From Adiantum capillus-veneris (lineage: Eukaryota > Streptophyta > Polypodiopsida > Polypodiales > Pteridaceae): a DNA stretch of 64,000 nt. Every line of letters begins with the position of its first letter. The first letter of the stretch is position 1. Below are positions 10,123 through 20,476 of this stretch, one piece after another. The translations under genes and the position numbers were made by a program. Location: positions 95,001,247 through 95,065,246 of the forward strand of contig CM043954.1 in assembly GCA_014529385.2 (NCBI GenBank), given 5' to 3'. The notes beneath the pieces were generated by a model that saw nothing but the letters and a program-made list of their open reading frames with translations, searched no databases and was not told where the DNA came from.

Positions 10123-11834
10123 GGTGTCACATCACATAGTGACCATGGACGAGGCAAGAAGGCAAAGGAGACCAAGGAAGCTAAGAGAACTCGATGTCGT
10201 ATCAATATCCAAGACTTCCCTCTTGGACATGGTATGGCTCCATACAACTTGCTGGAAGACATGAGAGGTAAGGGTCCTGATATCTCATGGCCTCAGTTTC
10301 TTGCATTATGCCCACAAGTTAGGAGGGATTTAACGAAGGCAGTTATCACTAGGAGAAAGATAAAAGAGAGTGTGCCTGTTGTAAAAATTGCACATGCTGA
10401 AATGAATGAGGATATTACACATGTGCTAGATTGTTACATCAAAGGAAGATTGGTTAGGAAAGGTCTAGTGGATGGGGGTGCACAAATTTGCATCATGAAA
10501 GAAGGACTCATGCAAAGACTAGGCATGCACATCCATGAGACACCTGAAATTAAAGTCAAAATGGCAAACAATAGCAAGGCTAGGTGCGTAGGCATTTGTA
10601 AAAATGTCTCTGTGGAGGCCTTTGGCATTAAGAAGGAAGTGGATTTCTATGTCATGTCTACCAAAGGAAATGGTTACCCATTTATCCTAGGGAGACCATG
10701 GCTAATGAAAATGCGAGCTTTGCAGGATTGGGAGAGTGGAAAGCTAATTTGCAGGAATGACAATCATCAGAAGGTTGTCTTTGACATGAAGGAGCAACGC
10801 CAAGAGGAGCTCCATGAAGAATCATCTCGAAGTGAGACGGAAGAAGATTGGACCGATAACACTTCAGAAGAAGAAAGTAGCGGCAGCATTACTGAAGAGG
10901 AGTCTTCCATCGAAGTCATGGAGGTAAGGTTTAAGCATGTGGTAGAGGTGAAAAACTCAAATGAGGTTGACATGGAAGCAAATGGCATTAAGCGTGGCCG
11001 AGGAAAAGGTAAAGAGAAAGAGGGTGTCCCATCACAGAGTGACCATGGACAAGGCAAGAAGGCAAAGGAGACCAAGGAAGCTAAGAGGACTCGACGTCGT
11101 ATCAATCTCCAAGACTTCCCTCTTGGACATGGTATGGCTCCGTACAACTTGTTGGAAGACATGAGAGGTAAGGGTCCTGATATTTCATGGCCTCAATTTC
11201 TTGCATTATGTCCACAAGTAAGGAGGGATTTAACAAGGGCAGTTAGCACTAGGAGAAAGGTAAAAGAGAGTGTGCCTGTTGTAAAAACTGCGCAAGCTGA
11301 AATGAATGAGGACATTACACCGGTGCTAGACTGTTACATCAAAGGAAGATTGGTTAAGAAAGGTCTAGTGGATGGGGGTGCACAAATTTTCATCATGACA
11401 GAGGGACTCATGCAAAGACTAGGCATGCACATCCATGAGACACCTGAAATCAAAGTCAAGATGGCAAACAATAGCAAGGCTAGGTGTGTAGGCATTCGTA
11501 AAAATGTCTTTGTAGAGGCCTTTGGCATTAAGAAGGTAGTGGATTTCTATGTCATGTCTACCAAGGGAAATGGTTACCCATTTATCCTAGGAGACCATGG
11601 CTAATGAAAATGCGAGCTTTGCATGATTGGGAGAGTGGAAAGCTAATTTGCAGGAATGACAATCACAAGAAGGTTGTCTTTGACATGAAGGAGCAACGCC
11701 AAGAGGAGCTCCATGAAGAATCATCTCGAAGTGAGACGGAAGAAGATTGGACTGAAAACACTTCAGAAGAAGAAAGTAGCGGCAGCATTACTGAAGAGGA
11801 GTCCTCCATTGAAGTCATGGGGATAAGGTTTAAG
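10035..11834 (+). repeat. Internal tandem duplication, unit about 900 bp (element A)
   Basis: Unit 1 runs about 10035-10934 and unit 2 about 10935-11834, covering the end of gag, the linker and the whole protease. The junction is visible as GTTTAAG running straight into CATGTGGTAGAGG. Unit 2 differs by scattered substitutions, lacks the TAA present in unit 1, and has lost one G near 11590. Element D has only one unit. Confidence 0.9.
10123..11604 (+). CDS. pro: Linker and duplicated retropepsin-like protease, element A
   Basis: Open in the gag frame from the gag stop to 11604; the first Met is at 10234. It holds two copies of an aspartic protease. Copy 1 has LVDGGAQICIM (about 10465-10497) and GYPFILGRPWL; copy 2 has LVDGGAQIFIM (about 11365-11397). 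DGGA replaces the usual DTGA of retropepsins, as it does in elements D and F. An acidic serine-rich linker (TEEESSIEVM) separates the copies. The frame fails at GYPFILGDHG because one base is missing relative to unit 1, so the second protease is cut off from pol. Confidence 0.82.
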   Translation, partial: GVTSHSDHGRGKKAKETKEAKRTRCRINIQDFPLGHGMAPYNLLEDMRGKGPDISWPQFLALCPQVRRDLTKAVITRRKIKESVPVVKIAHAEMNEDITHVLDCYIKGRLVRKGLVDGGAQICIMKEGLMQRLGMHIHETPEIKVKMANNSKARCVGICKNVSVEAFGIKKEVDFYVMSTKGNGYPFILGRPWLMKMRALQDWESGKLICRNDNHQKVVFDMKEQRQEELHEESSRSETEEDWTDNTSEEESSGSITEEESSIEVMEVRFKHVVEVKNSNEVDMEANGIKRGRGKGKEKEGVPSQSDHGQGKKAKETKEAKRTRRRINLQDFPLGHGMAPYNLLEDMRGKGPDISWPQFLALCPQVRRDLTRAVSTRRKVKESVPVVKTAQAEMNEDITPVLDCYIKGRLVKKGLVDGGAQIFIMTEGLMQRLGMHIHETPEIKVKMANNSKARCVGIRKNVFVEAFGIKKVVDFYVMSTKGNGYPFILGDHG

Positions 11835-14732
11835 CCAAACAACCAGGAGACCTCTTCTCGAGGTTTGGAAGAGGTAGGTTCCCAAGAGAACCAAAAGGTG
11901 GAAGATGAAGGAATGTTAGAAGGTATGTTGTCTACAACACTTACAAAGGATGAAAGAGAGGAGTTCAAATGTGTGCTAAGGAAATTTCCGAGGCTTTTTG
12001 CTAAAGACTACACCGATGTGCGTGGAGTAGATGTTGTTCAACACAAGATTGAGTTAAAGCGAGAGGCCACACCTAAGGCTCAAAAGCTACGAAGGCTAGG
12101 AGTCATTAAGGAGCAGGCTCTACTCAAGGAGATAAGAAAGCTTCTCGCAGCAGGTTTCATTTATCCATTGGAGAATTCAGAGTGGGTCTCTCCCGTTATT
12201 GTCACTCCTAAGAAAAACGGCAAGTGGAGGGTGTGTGTGGATTATCGTCCACTTAATGAGGCAACAAAAAGAGATCACTTTCCCCTCCCATTTCAGGATG
12301 AGATACTAAATGAAGTAGCTAGTCATGAGAAGTACATTGTGTGTGATGGCTACTCGGGTTACTTTCAAATAGGTATCGCATTGGAGGATCAATTGAAAAC
12401 AACCTTTATCACTCCTTGGGGTTGTTATGCTTTTAGAGTCATGCCATTTGGCCTGAAAAATGCTCATGCAACTTTCCAACGCTTCATGAACATGGTGTTT
12501 CAAGCATTCTTGGGAAAGTCCATTAGGGTTTTTATTGATGATTTTTGCATTTATAGCTCAAAATCATTGCATCTACAAAGGGTAGAAGAAGGTTTAAAGA
12601 AGCTCTATGACATGGGAGGTCAACTCAACCCTGACAAGTGTCACATAGCTGAGGATGAAGTGATCTTGCTTGGTCACAAGGTTTCCTATAAAGGCATTGA
12701 GGTGGATCCTTCAAAGGCAAAGGCTCTTATTGAGCTACCATCACCCAAGAATCTCAAAGAGGTCATATCATTCATTCAAAAAGTGAAGTATATGTCACGC
12801 TTTATTCACTTAGCTTCGGAGTTGCTTCATCCTTTGCAAAAGTTGACACAACAAGTAGAATTTGCATGGTCTGATGAGCTTGAAGAGTATTTTTGTAACA
12901 TTAAAGTCATTTTGTCAGAGATACCAACACTCATGCCTCCTTGTTGGGAGTACACATTCTTTGTTAGCTCTAGTGTTGGAAGGGAAACAATTGGTGCTGT
13001 GTTGCTACAACAAGATCCCCACAATACAAGGATGCGACCCATCTACTTTGCTAGTAGGGTCATGAATGCTTTGGAGAGAGACTACACAGAAGCAGAACTC
13101 ATGATGCTTTCTCTCATGTTTGCGGTGAGAAAGTTTAGATCCTACCTGCTACCAAAACCTTTTGTAATTCTCACTGCAGAGAATTTGTTCCCTCAAATGA
13201 ATCTTAGTACTAGGACCTCAAAGTGGATTATGGAGTTGCAAGAGTTTCAATACTCTTTCAAGGTAGAAGATAGTGTGCGTGCACAATTGGCAGGGATTCT
13301 CACTTATAGGGTGCATGAAAAGGAGATTAAGGTGCCTGAAGTAAAGACCCTACCATTTCCACCACCAAAAAGTATTCCTAATTCTTTTACCTTGTTCTTT
13401 GATGGAGCTTTTCGTCGAGCCACAGGAAAAGCAGGGGGAGGGCTAGTGTTGCTCAACCCAAGTGGAGAGGTGGTCATGAAAGAGAAGTTCAATCTACCAA
13501 GTTCAGCTAGCAACAATGAAGCAGAATATGACACACTACTTCATGGTTTAAAAATATGCATTGGCCATGGTATACAACATCTCATGGTAAAAGGGGATGC
13601 ACTTCTCCTTGTGAAGCAGATTTTAGGCATTTGGGCATGCAAGAATGAAAGCTTAAGGACAAAATTTCATGCCATTCGTAACATGTTTAATCAGTTTGAA
13701 GAAGTGCAACTATATCATATTCCGAGGAAACAAAATGAAGATGCCGATTTACTTGCACAACAAGCAGTTACATGTGTTGAGAGAGAAGTGCAGGTCATCA
13801 TGGTGGTAGCACCTGTCAAGCAACCGAGATACCAGGGATTGGAGTCATTGGCTCCCATCATTGGCTACATTTTGGAGGGTGAGTTTCCACCAGACTTCAC
13901 AAAAGCTCAGAAGAGGAGACTCATGAAGAAGGCAAGCATGTATCTCTTCCTAGAAGGCTCCCTCTATCAAAGAGGGAAGGATAAAGTGTGCATAAGAGTA
14001 CCAACTATCGCGGAAATTCCAGCCATTCTAAAAGGTTTGCATGAAGAGGCATGTGGTGGTCATTTTTCCCAAGAATTAACTGTGAAGAAGATTTTGCTTG
14101 CGGGGTATGTTTGGCCAAGTCTGCATGTGGATGTCCAACATTGGTGTAAAAGTTGTCACAATTGTCAGGTAAATGGGAATAGAAGATTGATTTATGGTCC
14201 AAGGCAAATCGTGCTTGCAAATGGACCCTTTGAAAAGTGGGGCATTGATGTTATGGGTCCTCTGCCTAGGACAAAAAATGGTAAACTCTACATTCTAGTG
14301 GCTGTAGACTATATGACTAGGTGGGTGGAAGCACAAAGTGTGGCAAAGGTAAATGAGAGGACAGTGAGCAAATTCGTCTACACTCACATTTGTTGTAGAT
14401 TTGGCACACCTTTGGAGATTGTTTCTGATAATGGTCCAGGGTTTAGAAAGGGATTGCTCACAGAAGTCTGTGAAGAACTTCACATTCTACATCGTCACAG
14501 TACACCCTACTATCCCCAATCAAATGGTTTGGTAGAAAAAGCTAATGGTGTCATTGCAGGCATCATTAGAAAGATGGTGAGAAACAAGACAAAGTTGTGG
14601 GATGACTTCTTGGATGGTGCCTTGTGGGCGTATCGAACCACATATAGGGAAGCCACGGAGTTCACACCATTTCACTTGGTCTATGGTCAAGAGGCTTTAC
14701 AGCCAATTGAACTAAACATCCCAACAATGTGA
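11604..14732 (+). CDS. pol: Pol polyprotein, element A: RT, two RNase H domains, integrase
   Basis: A 1042-residue open frame. Reverse transcriptase spans about residues 165-380, with VCVDYRPLNEATKRDHFPLP near 210 and the catalytic FIDDF near 310. A first RNase H (about 445-560) looks eroded: VSSSVGRETIGAVLLQQ lacks the leading catalytic aspartate. A second RNase H starts FFDGAF near 596 and has NNEAEYDTL. Integrase has a zinc domain (CGGHF, CKSCHNC, about 815-853), core motifs WGIDVMGPLP, SDNGPGF and SNGLVEKANG (about 879-980). The frame starts after the 1-nt deletion at 11590 and ends at a TGA where the related copy at 34184-34186 has CGA. Confidence 0.9.
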   Translation: MKMRALHDWESGKLICRNDNHKKVVFDMKEQRQEELHEESSRSETEEDWTENTSEEESSGSITEEESSIEVMGIRFKPNNQETSSRGLEEVGSQENQKVEDEGMLEGMLSTTLTKDEREEFKCVLRKFPRLFAKDYTDVRGVDVVQHKIELKREATPKAQKLRRLGVIKEQALLKEIRKLLAAGFIYPLENSEWVSPVIVTPKKNGKWRVCVDYRPLNEATKRDHFPLPFQDEILNEVASHEKYIVCDGYSGYFQIGIALEDQLKTTFITPWGCYAFRVMPFGLKNAHATFQRFMNMVFQAFLGKSIRVFIDDFCIYSSKSLHLQRVEEGLKKLYDMGGQLNPDKCHIAEDEVILLGHKVSYKGIEVDPSKAKALIELPSPKNLKEVISFIQKVKYMSRFIHLASELLHPLQKLTQQVEFAWSDELEEYFCNIKVILSEIPTLMPPCWEYTFFVSSSVGRETIGAVLLQQDPHNTRMRPIYFASRVMNALERDYTEAELMMLSLMFAVRKFRSYLLPKPFVILTAENLFPQMNLSTRTSKWIMELQEFQYSFKVEDSVRAQLAGILTYRVHEKEIKVPEVKTLPFPPPKSIPNSFTLFFDGAFRRATGKAGGGLVLLNPSGEVVMKEKFNLPSSASNNEAEYDTLLHGLKICIGHGIQHLMVKGDALLLVKQILGIWACKNESLRTKFHAIRNMFNQFEEVQLYHIPRKQNEDADLLAQQAVTCVEREVQVIMVVAPVKQPRYQGLESLAPIIGYILEGEFPPDFTKAQKRRLMKKASMYLFLEGSLYQRGKDKVCIRVPTIAEIPAILKGLHEEACGGHFSQELTVKKILLAGYVWPSLHVDVQHWCKSCHNCQVNGNRRLIYGPRQIVLANGPFEKWGIDVMGPLPRTKNGKLYILVAVDYMTRWVEAQSVAKVNERTVSKFVYTHICCRFGTPLEIVSDNGPGFRKGLLTEVCEELHILHRHSTPYYPQSNGLVEKANGVIAGIIRKMVRNKTKLWDDFLDGALWAYRTTYREATEFTPFHLVYGQEALQPIELNIPTM

Positions 14733-15257
14733 CTTCATGGCAAAGGAGCACAAGATGATCAAGAGGTATGGATGGATTGACTTCTTACCTTAGCTGAGCT
14801 TGAGTGGAAAAGAGAAGCAGCATACGAGTGCTACAAGAGGAAAGCCACACAAGCGAAAGAAACGCACGACAAGAAACTGAAGGACAAAGGCATCAATGAA
14901 AGAGATCTTGTGCTAAGGTATGACAATCGACTCGATAATCGTTTTGATGCTAAATTTGAAACTAGATGGCAATGGCCATACATAGTCAAGAAGGATTTCA
15001 ATTCAAGTTACTATCAACTTATGGACTTGAATGGGAAAGAGCACTCCAGGAAGGTAAACGGCTATCGCTTGAAGCCTTACTTGAGTCGCCTTCTACCAAA
15101 GGATTTACCAGAGCAAAAGGTACCTATCCCATGTAAGTATTGTTCCATGAAGCATGAGTGTAACACAAACCAAAATTCCAAGGGGCGAAACAATGAAGAA
15201 CTTGTCAAGGACTCTGAATCACTCTCTTTGGAAAAGATTCTTTATGATTGTACATGA
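14733..15257 (+). pseudogene. Integrase C-terminal end, element A, cut off by nonsense codons
   Basis: The continuation of pol after TGA at 14730. A second stop lies near 14778, and the frame is then open again from about 14779 to 15257. It includes RYDNRLDNRFDAKFETRWQ, the C-terminal integrase region (compare WxGPYxV in gypsy elements), and YYQLMDLNGKEHSRKVNGY. The last 40 residues are acidic and lysine-rich and end just before the polypurine tract. Confidence 0.8.
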
Positions 15258-15270
15258 ATATACCATCATC

Positions 15271-15285
15271 CTGGGGGAGGGCTAA
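15271..15285 (+). other. Polypurine tract, element A
   Basis: CTGGGGGAGGGCTAA lies directly before the 3' LTR (TGATAG at 15286). Elements D and F have the same core, GGGGAGGGCTA. Confidence 0.85.
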
Positions 15286-17651
15286 TGATAGCCGTTTTTT
15301 CGGCTCTCTGTAATTTCCATAGTGATTTATCTCACCCTATCAAATCACTCAAACACTGTGGTTACCCTCACCCTTTCACTGTATATAGGTGCGTGTGAGT
15401 TAGGGGACTTTTCCCATATCTCCTTACTGAAATAAAAAACCCTCAATTAGCTAGTCATTGGGCTAGTTGAGCCAAAAAAATAAAAAATATATAAGTATAT
15501 TATGGCCCATACGTATGTAAATATTTCTTTGTATATAGGGCCTAAATAAAATATTTTTTCATAATTATTTTGGTATTTATTTAAATATTTCTACCTAGGT
15601 GTGTGTTATTTATGCTCTGTACATTGCCTCACCATTACCACAATTTTTCTTACCATTTTTCATACTCTTTATTCCATATAGAAATATTTTCATGTAAGCT
15701 TCTCTTATATTTGGTGTAACTCCACCCCAACAAAAATCCAAAAAAACTAGTTTTATTTTTTTCACTATTGTGATTTTTCCCTTCCAACATCTATTTTGTT
15801 TTTTTTCTAAAAAATTAGAACACCAAAAATATTTATCTTTTTATAGTAGCCTCATAATGAGAGAGATTTCTTTTGACCCCTTTATAATTTTTTCCACTTA
15901 TATTATTTATATTTGACATGTACATATTTTTTAGACCCCTCAATATTTGATTTTCTTAGTTGTACTATTCACTTATATCATAATCTCAACAATATCTTCA
16001 ATTAAAGACCTACCACATAAGGTCAAGGGTAGGTGGCATGCATACATGCACTATGGAGGGCTCACTCTTGGAGGTATTCAAAAGAATCATCCAAAGAAGG
16101 ACCCCACAAGGACCTTGTGCAGTGGAAAAACACGGTCGGTTTTGCTAAATTTTTAAAGTTCACTTGCTCTCCGAATTTGAAAAGGTAATACAAACAAAAG
16201 TTGTAGCTCGTGGGCTGAACTTTTGCCTCAAATGTTTTCATATTTTTTTGAGCTACGAGCTGTGAGCTATGATTTTATTAGTGGACCCCATTTTTCCCAT
16301 GCTATGCAGCCACACTCTCTCTTCCACTTTATCATTTTCCTCTTTCACACACACTTCTCCACTCATCATTCCCACCTCTCTCACCACTCCTCTCTGCACC
16401 CTACTCACCTTCTCCTCAACCTTGAAGAATAAGAGAAACCATGGTGAACTCATACCTCCCACACACAATTCCATTCCAAAATTGACCACCTAGTCTCATT
16501 TTTCCTCCTCCAAATTACCCATATCTATCAAAAAAACCACAAAATTCAGCCTCTTCTCTTAAAAGACAGCATCATGGTGGTTGATTACTCAGCTTCAATT
16601 ACCTTGTCTCTCAAGGAAGGTCAAGAGTGGAGAAAAAATGTACCGTCAAAGCTAGTGGACCGTCAACAAGCGTCAAAATTGGCCCTACTCAAGACACTTG
16701 GAGCATCAACCTTGTAAGAAATCCACCTTTTCTTACCTCTTAAGAGTTTTTCTCCTCATTTGTATCCTACATGGATACTCCCATTGTAAATATCCAATTC
16801 CATTTGTAAATTAATACTAACTCTACTAACACTAACCCACTATGAAAAGTCCTATCACCTCCATTTCTCTCCTCTCTCTTTCCCCACCAACTTCTTGATA
16901 ATTCCAAGCAAAAGAAATTAGATAAATTGCTGAAAATCTAACCCAACCATGGTTAGAGGAGTAACCCTAGCCTTCAAAATTGCTATAAAAGGAGGGTGTA
17001 GCTAGCACAAAAAGTGGAGGAGCCATAAGCAAGACCACTATGCTATAGCTTGAGAAGCCAAGCTCAACCTCTCTAGAAGGAGCTCTTGAGTGGAAGCTCA
17101 TTGTCTTATGCATGTGCATATGTTGTAATAGGGGATTAGCAAGGGAACTCTATGCCATTCTAAGAGAGAGAGTGATCATTCAATTGAGAGTAGGAAATCT
17201 ATCATTTCTCCTACTAGTGTAAGCCCAACATTTGTTGAATCAAGGATGGTGGATTTGGACTAAGCTTGGGTACTTTGTCTCCCTTCCAACGTGAAGTAAT
17301 GGACAACAATGATGCGTAAGTGTCTTGGTGTTTTTTGTTAAGTTCTTGATAGCTTGTCTCTGGTGTTGTCATCAATCTAGCCATAAATTCCACATACTGT
17401 AAGAGGGCGACAGGGTGGAGAGGACTCCCCTGGCCTTAAGACAGTGATTGGGGTGGCTTTTGTTGTGATGTGTTGTGGTGAAATTTACGCAAGCTATGTT
17501 GAACAAATACTAATCTCACTTTGATTTGTCATGACAGATTTGTAAGAAGGTATTAATGCAACAAGCACCCCCTCCCCCTTTCTCTCTCCTTCTTAAATAT
17601 ATAGTTGTGTTTTCTTGATCATTGCCGATACGTTTCAAAGAAGCCCGAGCA

Positions 17652-17743
<92 letters not shown>

Positions 17744-18002
17744 TTTTAGTGTGTGAGAGTGTTCCATTGGTGTTAGGGTTAGTGTAAATTCCTTGCTTGT
17801 TTGTGGGTTGCTCTAACGATTCTCCTCTTTTGCGTCCTAGTTCGCTCTTAAACTAGGTGGTGCCCCTTGTGTAGTTGGGATTTGGCTGTGGGTTTGTTGT
17901 TTTGGTTTGTGTTGTGTTGTGCCCCAGCCCCATTGAGCAGCACGGGAGCCTTGAAGGGTGTCTAGAGGTTTCTCTTCTTGTTGCCCGCCCCGGACCTCCT
18001 CA
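15286..18002 (+). repeat. Element A 3' LTR
   Basis: Pairs with 5786-8486, ends CCTCCTCA and is followed by the GTAG target repeat. It carries the longer (CT)n run (17655-17740), a TATA box at 16984-16991 and the hairpin plus TGGTGCCCC at 17836-17866. Confidence 0.93.
17836..17866 (+). other. Conserved LTR hairpin followed by TGGTGCCCC (A, 3' LTR)
   Basis: Identical to 8320-8350: stem arms at 17836-17842 and 17851-17857, and TGGTGCCCC at 17858-17866. Confidence 0.75.
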
Positions 18003-18006
18003 GTAG

Positions 18007-18642
18007 TAAAAACTGAGTTGTGGCTGTTCCTCCTCTTCTCTCCATGTTTTACTGGTCTTTTTCTCAGGTTTTCTGTGTCCACACTTCACTTTATCCCTTG
18101 GGCACCTTTGGCCTTTTGATTGACCTCAAATGGACCCCAAAAACATGCCAAAAATGACCACGTAGTGCATTTTTGCCACCCTTTTACATCTATATCCACA
18201 CTTGCTACTCAACTTTTTCCAATAATGCATCCCGCAATCATGCGAAGTGGCCCCCCAATACAATTCTTATGATGACCTTTTTGCATAATTCATCACAAGA
18301 AAACACTAGTTGTGTCTGTACTTATCCACGTGAAAGTCTTGACCCCATTCGACCTTCTAACGCCACTAGATGCCATCTGACGCACCTGCTTACCTCATGT
18401 CGTCGGCCCATCGATAGCTTCCTTGAGAAGTTTTACGCACTACCAACTCCTCATTATTATAGAAAAAACACACTGGTACTGGTGATAATGAAAATAGATG
18501 TACTATGTACACGTTGTCCTACCTGTACACATGTGGGCCCCACGTAACCACCTAGCTCTGGAAAATGGGCAATCCTTTATTCGATGCACCATGCATGTGT
18601 ATGTAAATATGCACAATCACTTCTTTCAAAAAACTCCTACCA
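18007..18642 (-). repeat. Element B 3' LTR, inner part
   Basis: Continues the LTR interrupted at 5785 and aligns with 47030-47664, for example GGGCACCTTTGGCCTTTTGA. It ends ...CTACCA on the plus strand, so on the minus strand the LTR begins TGGTAGGAG. Homology to the other copy stops here. Confidence 0.8.
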
Positions 18643-18659
18643 TAATTTTCCCATCCCCT
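18643..18659 (-). other. Polypurine tract of element B
   Basis: On the minus strand AGGGGATGGGAAAATTA runs directly into the LTR start TGGTAGG. This confirms that the LTR at its left is the 3' LTR and that pol lies to the right. Confidence 0.65.
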
Positions 18660-18800
18660 AGCCTACTAGATCATTCATGATCAGTAGCAGCAAAAAGAGA
18701 TATGAGACTCGCCGCGTCACAGGTCTCCTCCCTTAGAGACATTACTTGTTCTGGAGACAGCTCATCTCGTTCCACCATCATCAATCTAGCATGATACAAT

Positions 18801-19655
18801 TTAATATGCAATCCCATCCAGGTTAGCCAGCTGAGATGTACCATTTGGAAAACACTCCACTACCTTGAAAGGGCCTTCCCACTTAATTTGAAACTTCTTT
18901 TGGAATGTCTTGTCTAGCTTATTGTTGTAGCAGTCATGTTTTTTGATACCCTTACATTTGACCTTTTCATTTATCTTTGCTAAAGCCTTATCTTGCATCT
19001 GTCCATAATGTTCCAATGCGCTCATCATATCCATCTGAACCTCTTGTAATTGTAAGAGCCTCTATTTAAATGCATCACTGGAGTGCCCAAGCAACTTTTC
19101 TAGCATCTTGACCACAGGCAACTCTACTTCCACAGCCAATAGTGCTTCCTTTCCATATACCAAATGAAATGGAGTAAACCCTCTTCTTGTCTTTACCAAA
19201 GTACGATAAGCCCATAATGCACTAGGCAATTCCAAATCCCCATTCTTTCCTTGGTGCTCTGTCACTTTCAAAAGAATTTGTACCAACTCACCATTGAATC
19301 TTTCATTTAAGCCATTAGATTGTGGATAATAAGGAGTGGTATGATGGTGCCTAATCTGAATCTTCGCGCATAAAATATCTAATAGCTTAGCTCTAAATCT
19401 TGGCCCCTTGTCAGAAAGTAGCTCTAGTGGCACCCCAAACTTGCAACATATTTCATCGTACACAAATTTTTCCACATCCTTTGCAGTGACTTGTTTTATT
19501 GCTATAGCCTCTGCCCATCTAGAGAGATAGTCCACTGCAGTCAAAATATAGCTTTTGCCCCTGCTTGTGATAGGTAACGAGCCAATTGCATCAATCCCCC
19601 ACTTTTCAAACACATCAAACGCCATAATAGTTTTTCGTAGCTCTGGCTTCAACAC
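18801..19655 (-). pseudogene. Integrase of element B
   Basis: The reading frame 19655-19062 carries the core: KWGIDAIGSLPITSRGKSY, LLSDKGPRFRAK (SDKG where SDNG is usual) and YYPQSNGLNERFNGE, then ALWAYRT and FTPFHLVYGKEAL. A second frame (19034-18801) holds the C-terminal part with FQIKWEGPFKVVECFPNG. The two are separated by a frame break near 19040. The zinc domain lies upstream in the preceding frame (ACGRNFS, HKILQEGYVWPSLHKDV near 19700-19800). It is related to but clearly distinct from the integrases of A and D. Confidence 0.85.
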
Positions 19656-20470
19656 TCTCTTCCCAAATGCTTGACACTTATTGCAAGACCTACACCAATG
19701 GTGTGAACATCCTTGTGCAAACTAGGCCATACATACCCCTCTTGCAAGATCTTATGCAAGGTGATCTTTAGAGAAAAATTTCTGCCACATGCGCCTTCAT
19801 GATTCTCTTCCAACACTCTATAAAGCTTCTCCCACGAAGGTACACGTCTCAACACAAGGTCAGCCCCTTTCATGTACAAGACATCACCAATCAATTTGTA
19901 CCTATATGCTCTATGCACAAAACCATACTTCTTAGAATTCTGAATGTCCTTCAGAACGATTCCTGTTAGCAAAAACTCCTCTTCTTGAGCCAAACTTTCC
20001 CGGCCATGATAAAGAGGTAAATTGGTCCTCAACACAAATAGCTCCCCAATCAAGCTTTGAGTTGCTTCATGTGCCTCTCCATTTAGAGCACGCTCAATGT
20101 GTCTGATGCTCCATGCTTCAAACTTTTGTAGCATGCCTTTAATTCTAAAACACATTTCCTTCAATGAGCTGTTCTTGCTCTTCCACACACCCAACACTTG
20201 TTTCACAACTAACAAGACATCACCTTTTATGCTCAACCTTCTAATCCCATGCTTCAAACAAATGTGTAATCCGTCTTCCAAAGTAGCATATTCAGCCTCA
20301 TTGTTACTATGTGCATCCAATTTGAACCCTCTCTTGCATACTAGCTTCCCCTCTGGATCATAAAGTGCTATACCCCCTGAAGCCGCATCATGGCTCTTTC
20401 TGTATGATCCATCGAACAACACATGTGCATTGTTGATATGTGGAACTTCTTTAACTACCCTTCTCACCAC
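19649..20470 (-). pseudogene. Second RNase H and integrase N-terminus of element B
   Basis: A 273-residue frame. VLFDGSYRKSHDAASGGIAL and NNEAEYATL are the catalytic motifs of the additional RNase H typical of Tat elements, followed by SIKGDVLLVVKQVLGVW. The C-terminal third leads into the integrase zinc domain but loses the HHCC pattern at a frame break near 19690. Confidence 0.85.
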
Positions 20471-20476
20471 CTCTTC

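Larger units (their letters stand above)
5786..18002 (+). mobile_element. Element A: complete Tat-type Ty3/gypsy retrotransposon
   Basis: A 12.2-kb element with 2.7-kb LTRs differing by roughly one percent by eye, flanked by the direct repeat GTAG at 5782-5785 and 18003-18006. The order is LTR, primer site, two leader ORFs, gag, a duplicated protease block, RT, RNase H, second RNase H, integrase, polypurine tract, LTR. The second RNase H domain, with FFDGA and NNEAEY motifs, identifies the Tat clade. The insertion site is element B's 3' LTR, and an uninterrupted copy of that LTR exists at 46480-47664, so the empty site can be read directly. The element is inactive: beta-ORF frameshift, 1-nt deletion near 11590 and nonsense codon at 14730. 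Confidence 0.93.

Noticed and set aside
17516-17767. Minus-strand frame with long Arg-Glu repeats
   Set aside because: It is the (CT)n microsatellite of A's LTR read as protein; the plus frames at 3182-3490 and 17605-17787 are the same artefact.
18710-18732. Alternative polypurine tract and LTR border for element B (minus AAGGGAGGAGACC then TGTGACGCGG)
   Set aside because: Homology between the two B LTR copies ends at 18642, where another purine tract abuts a TG start, so that border fits better.
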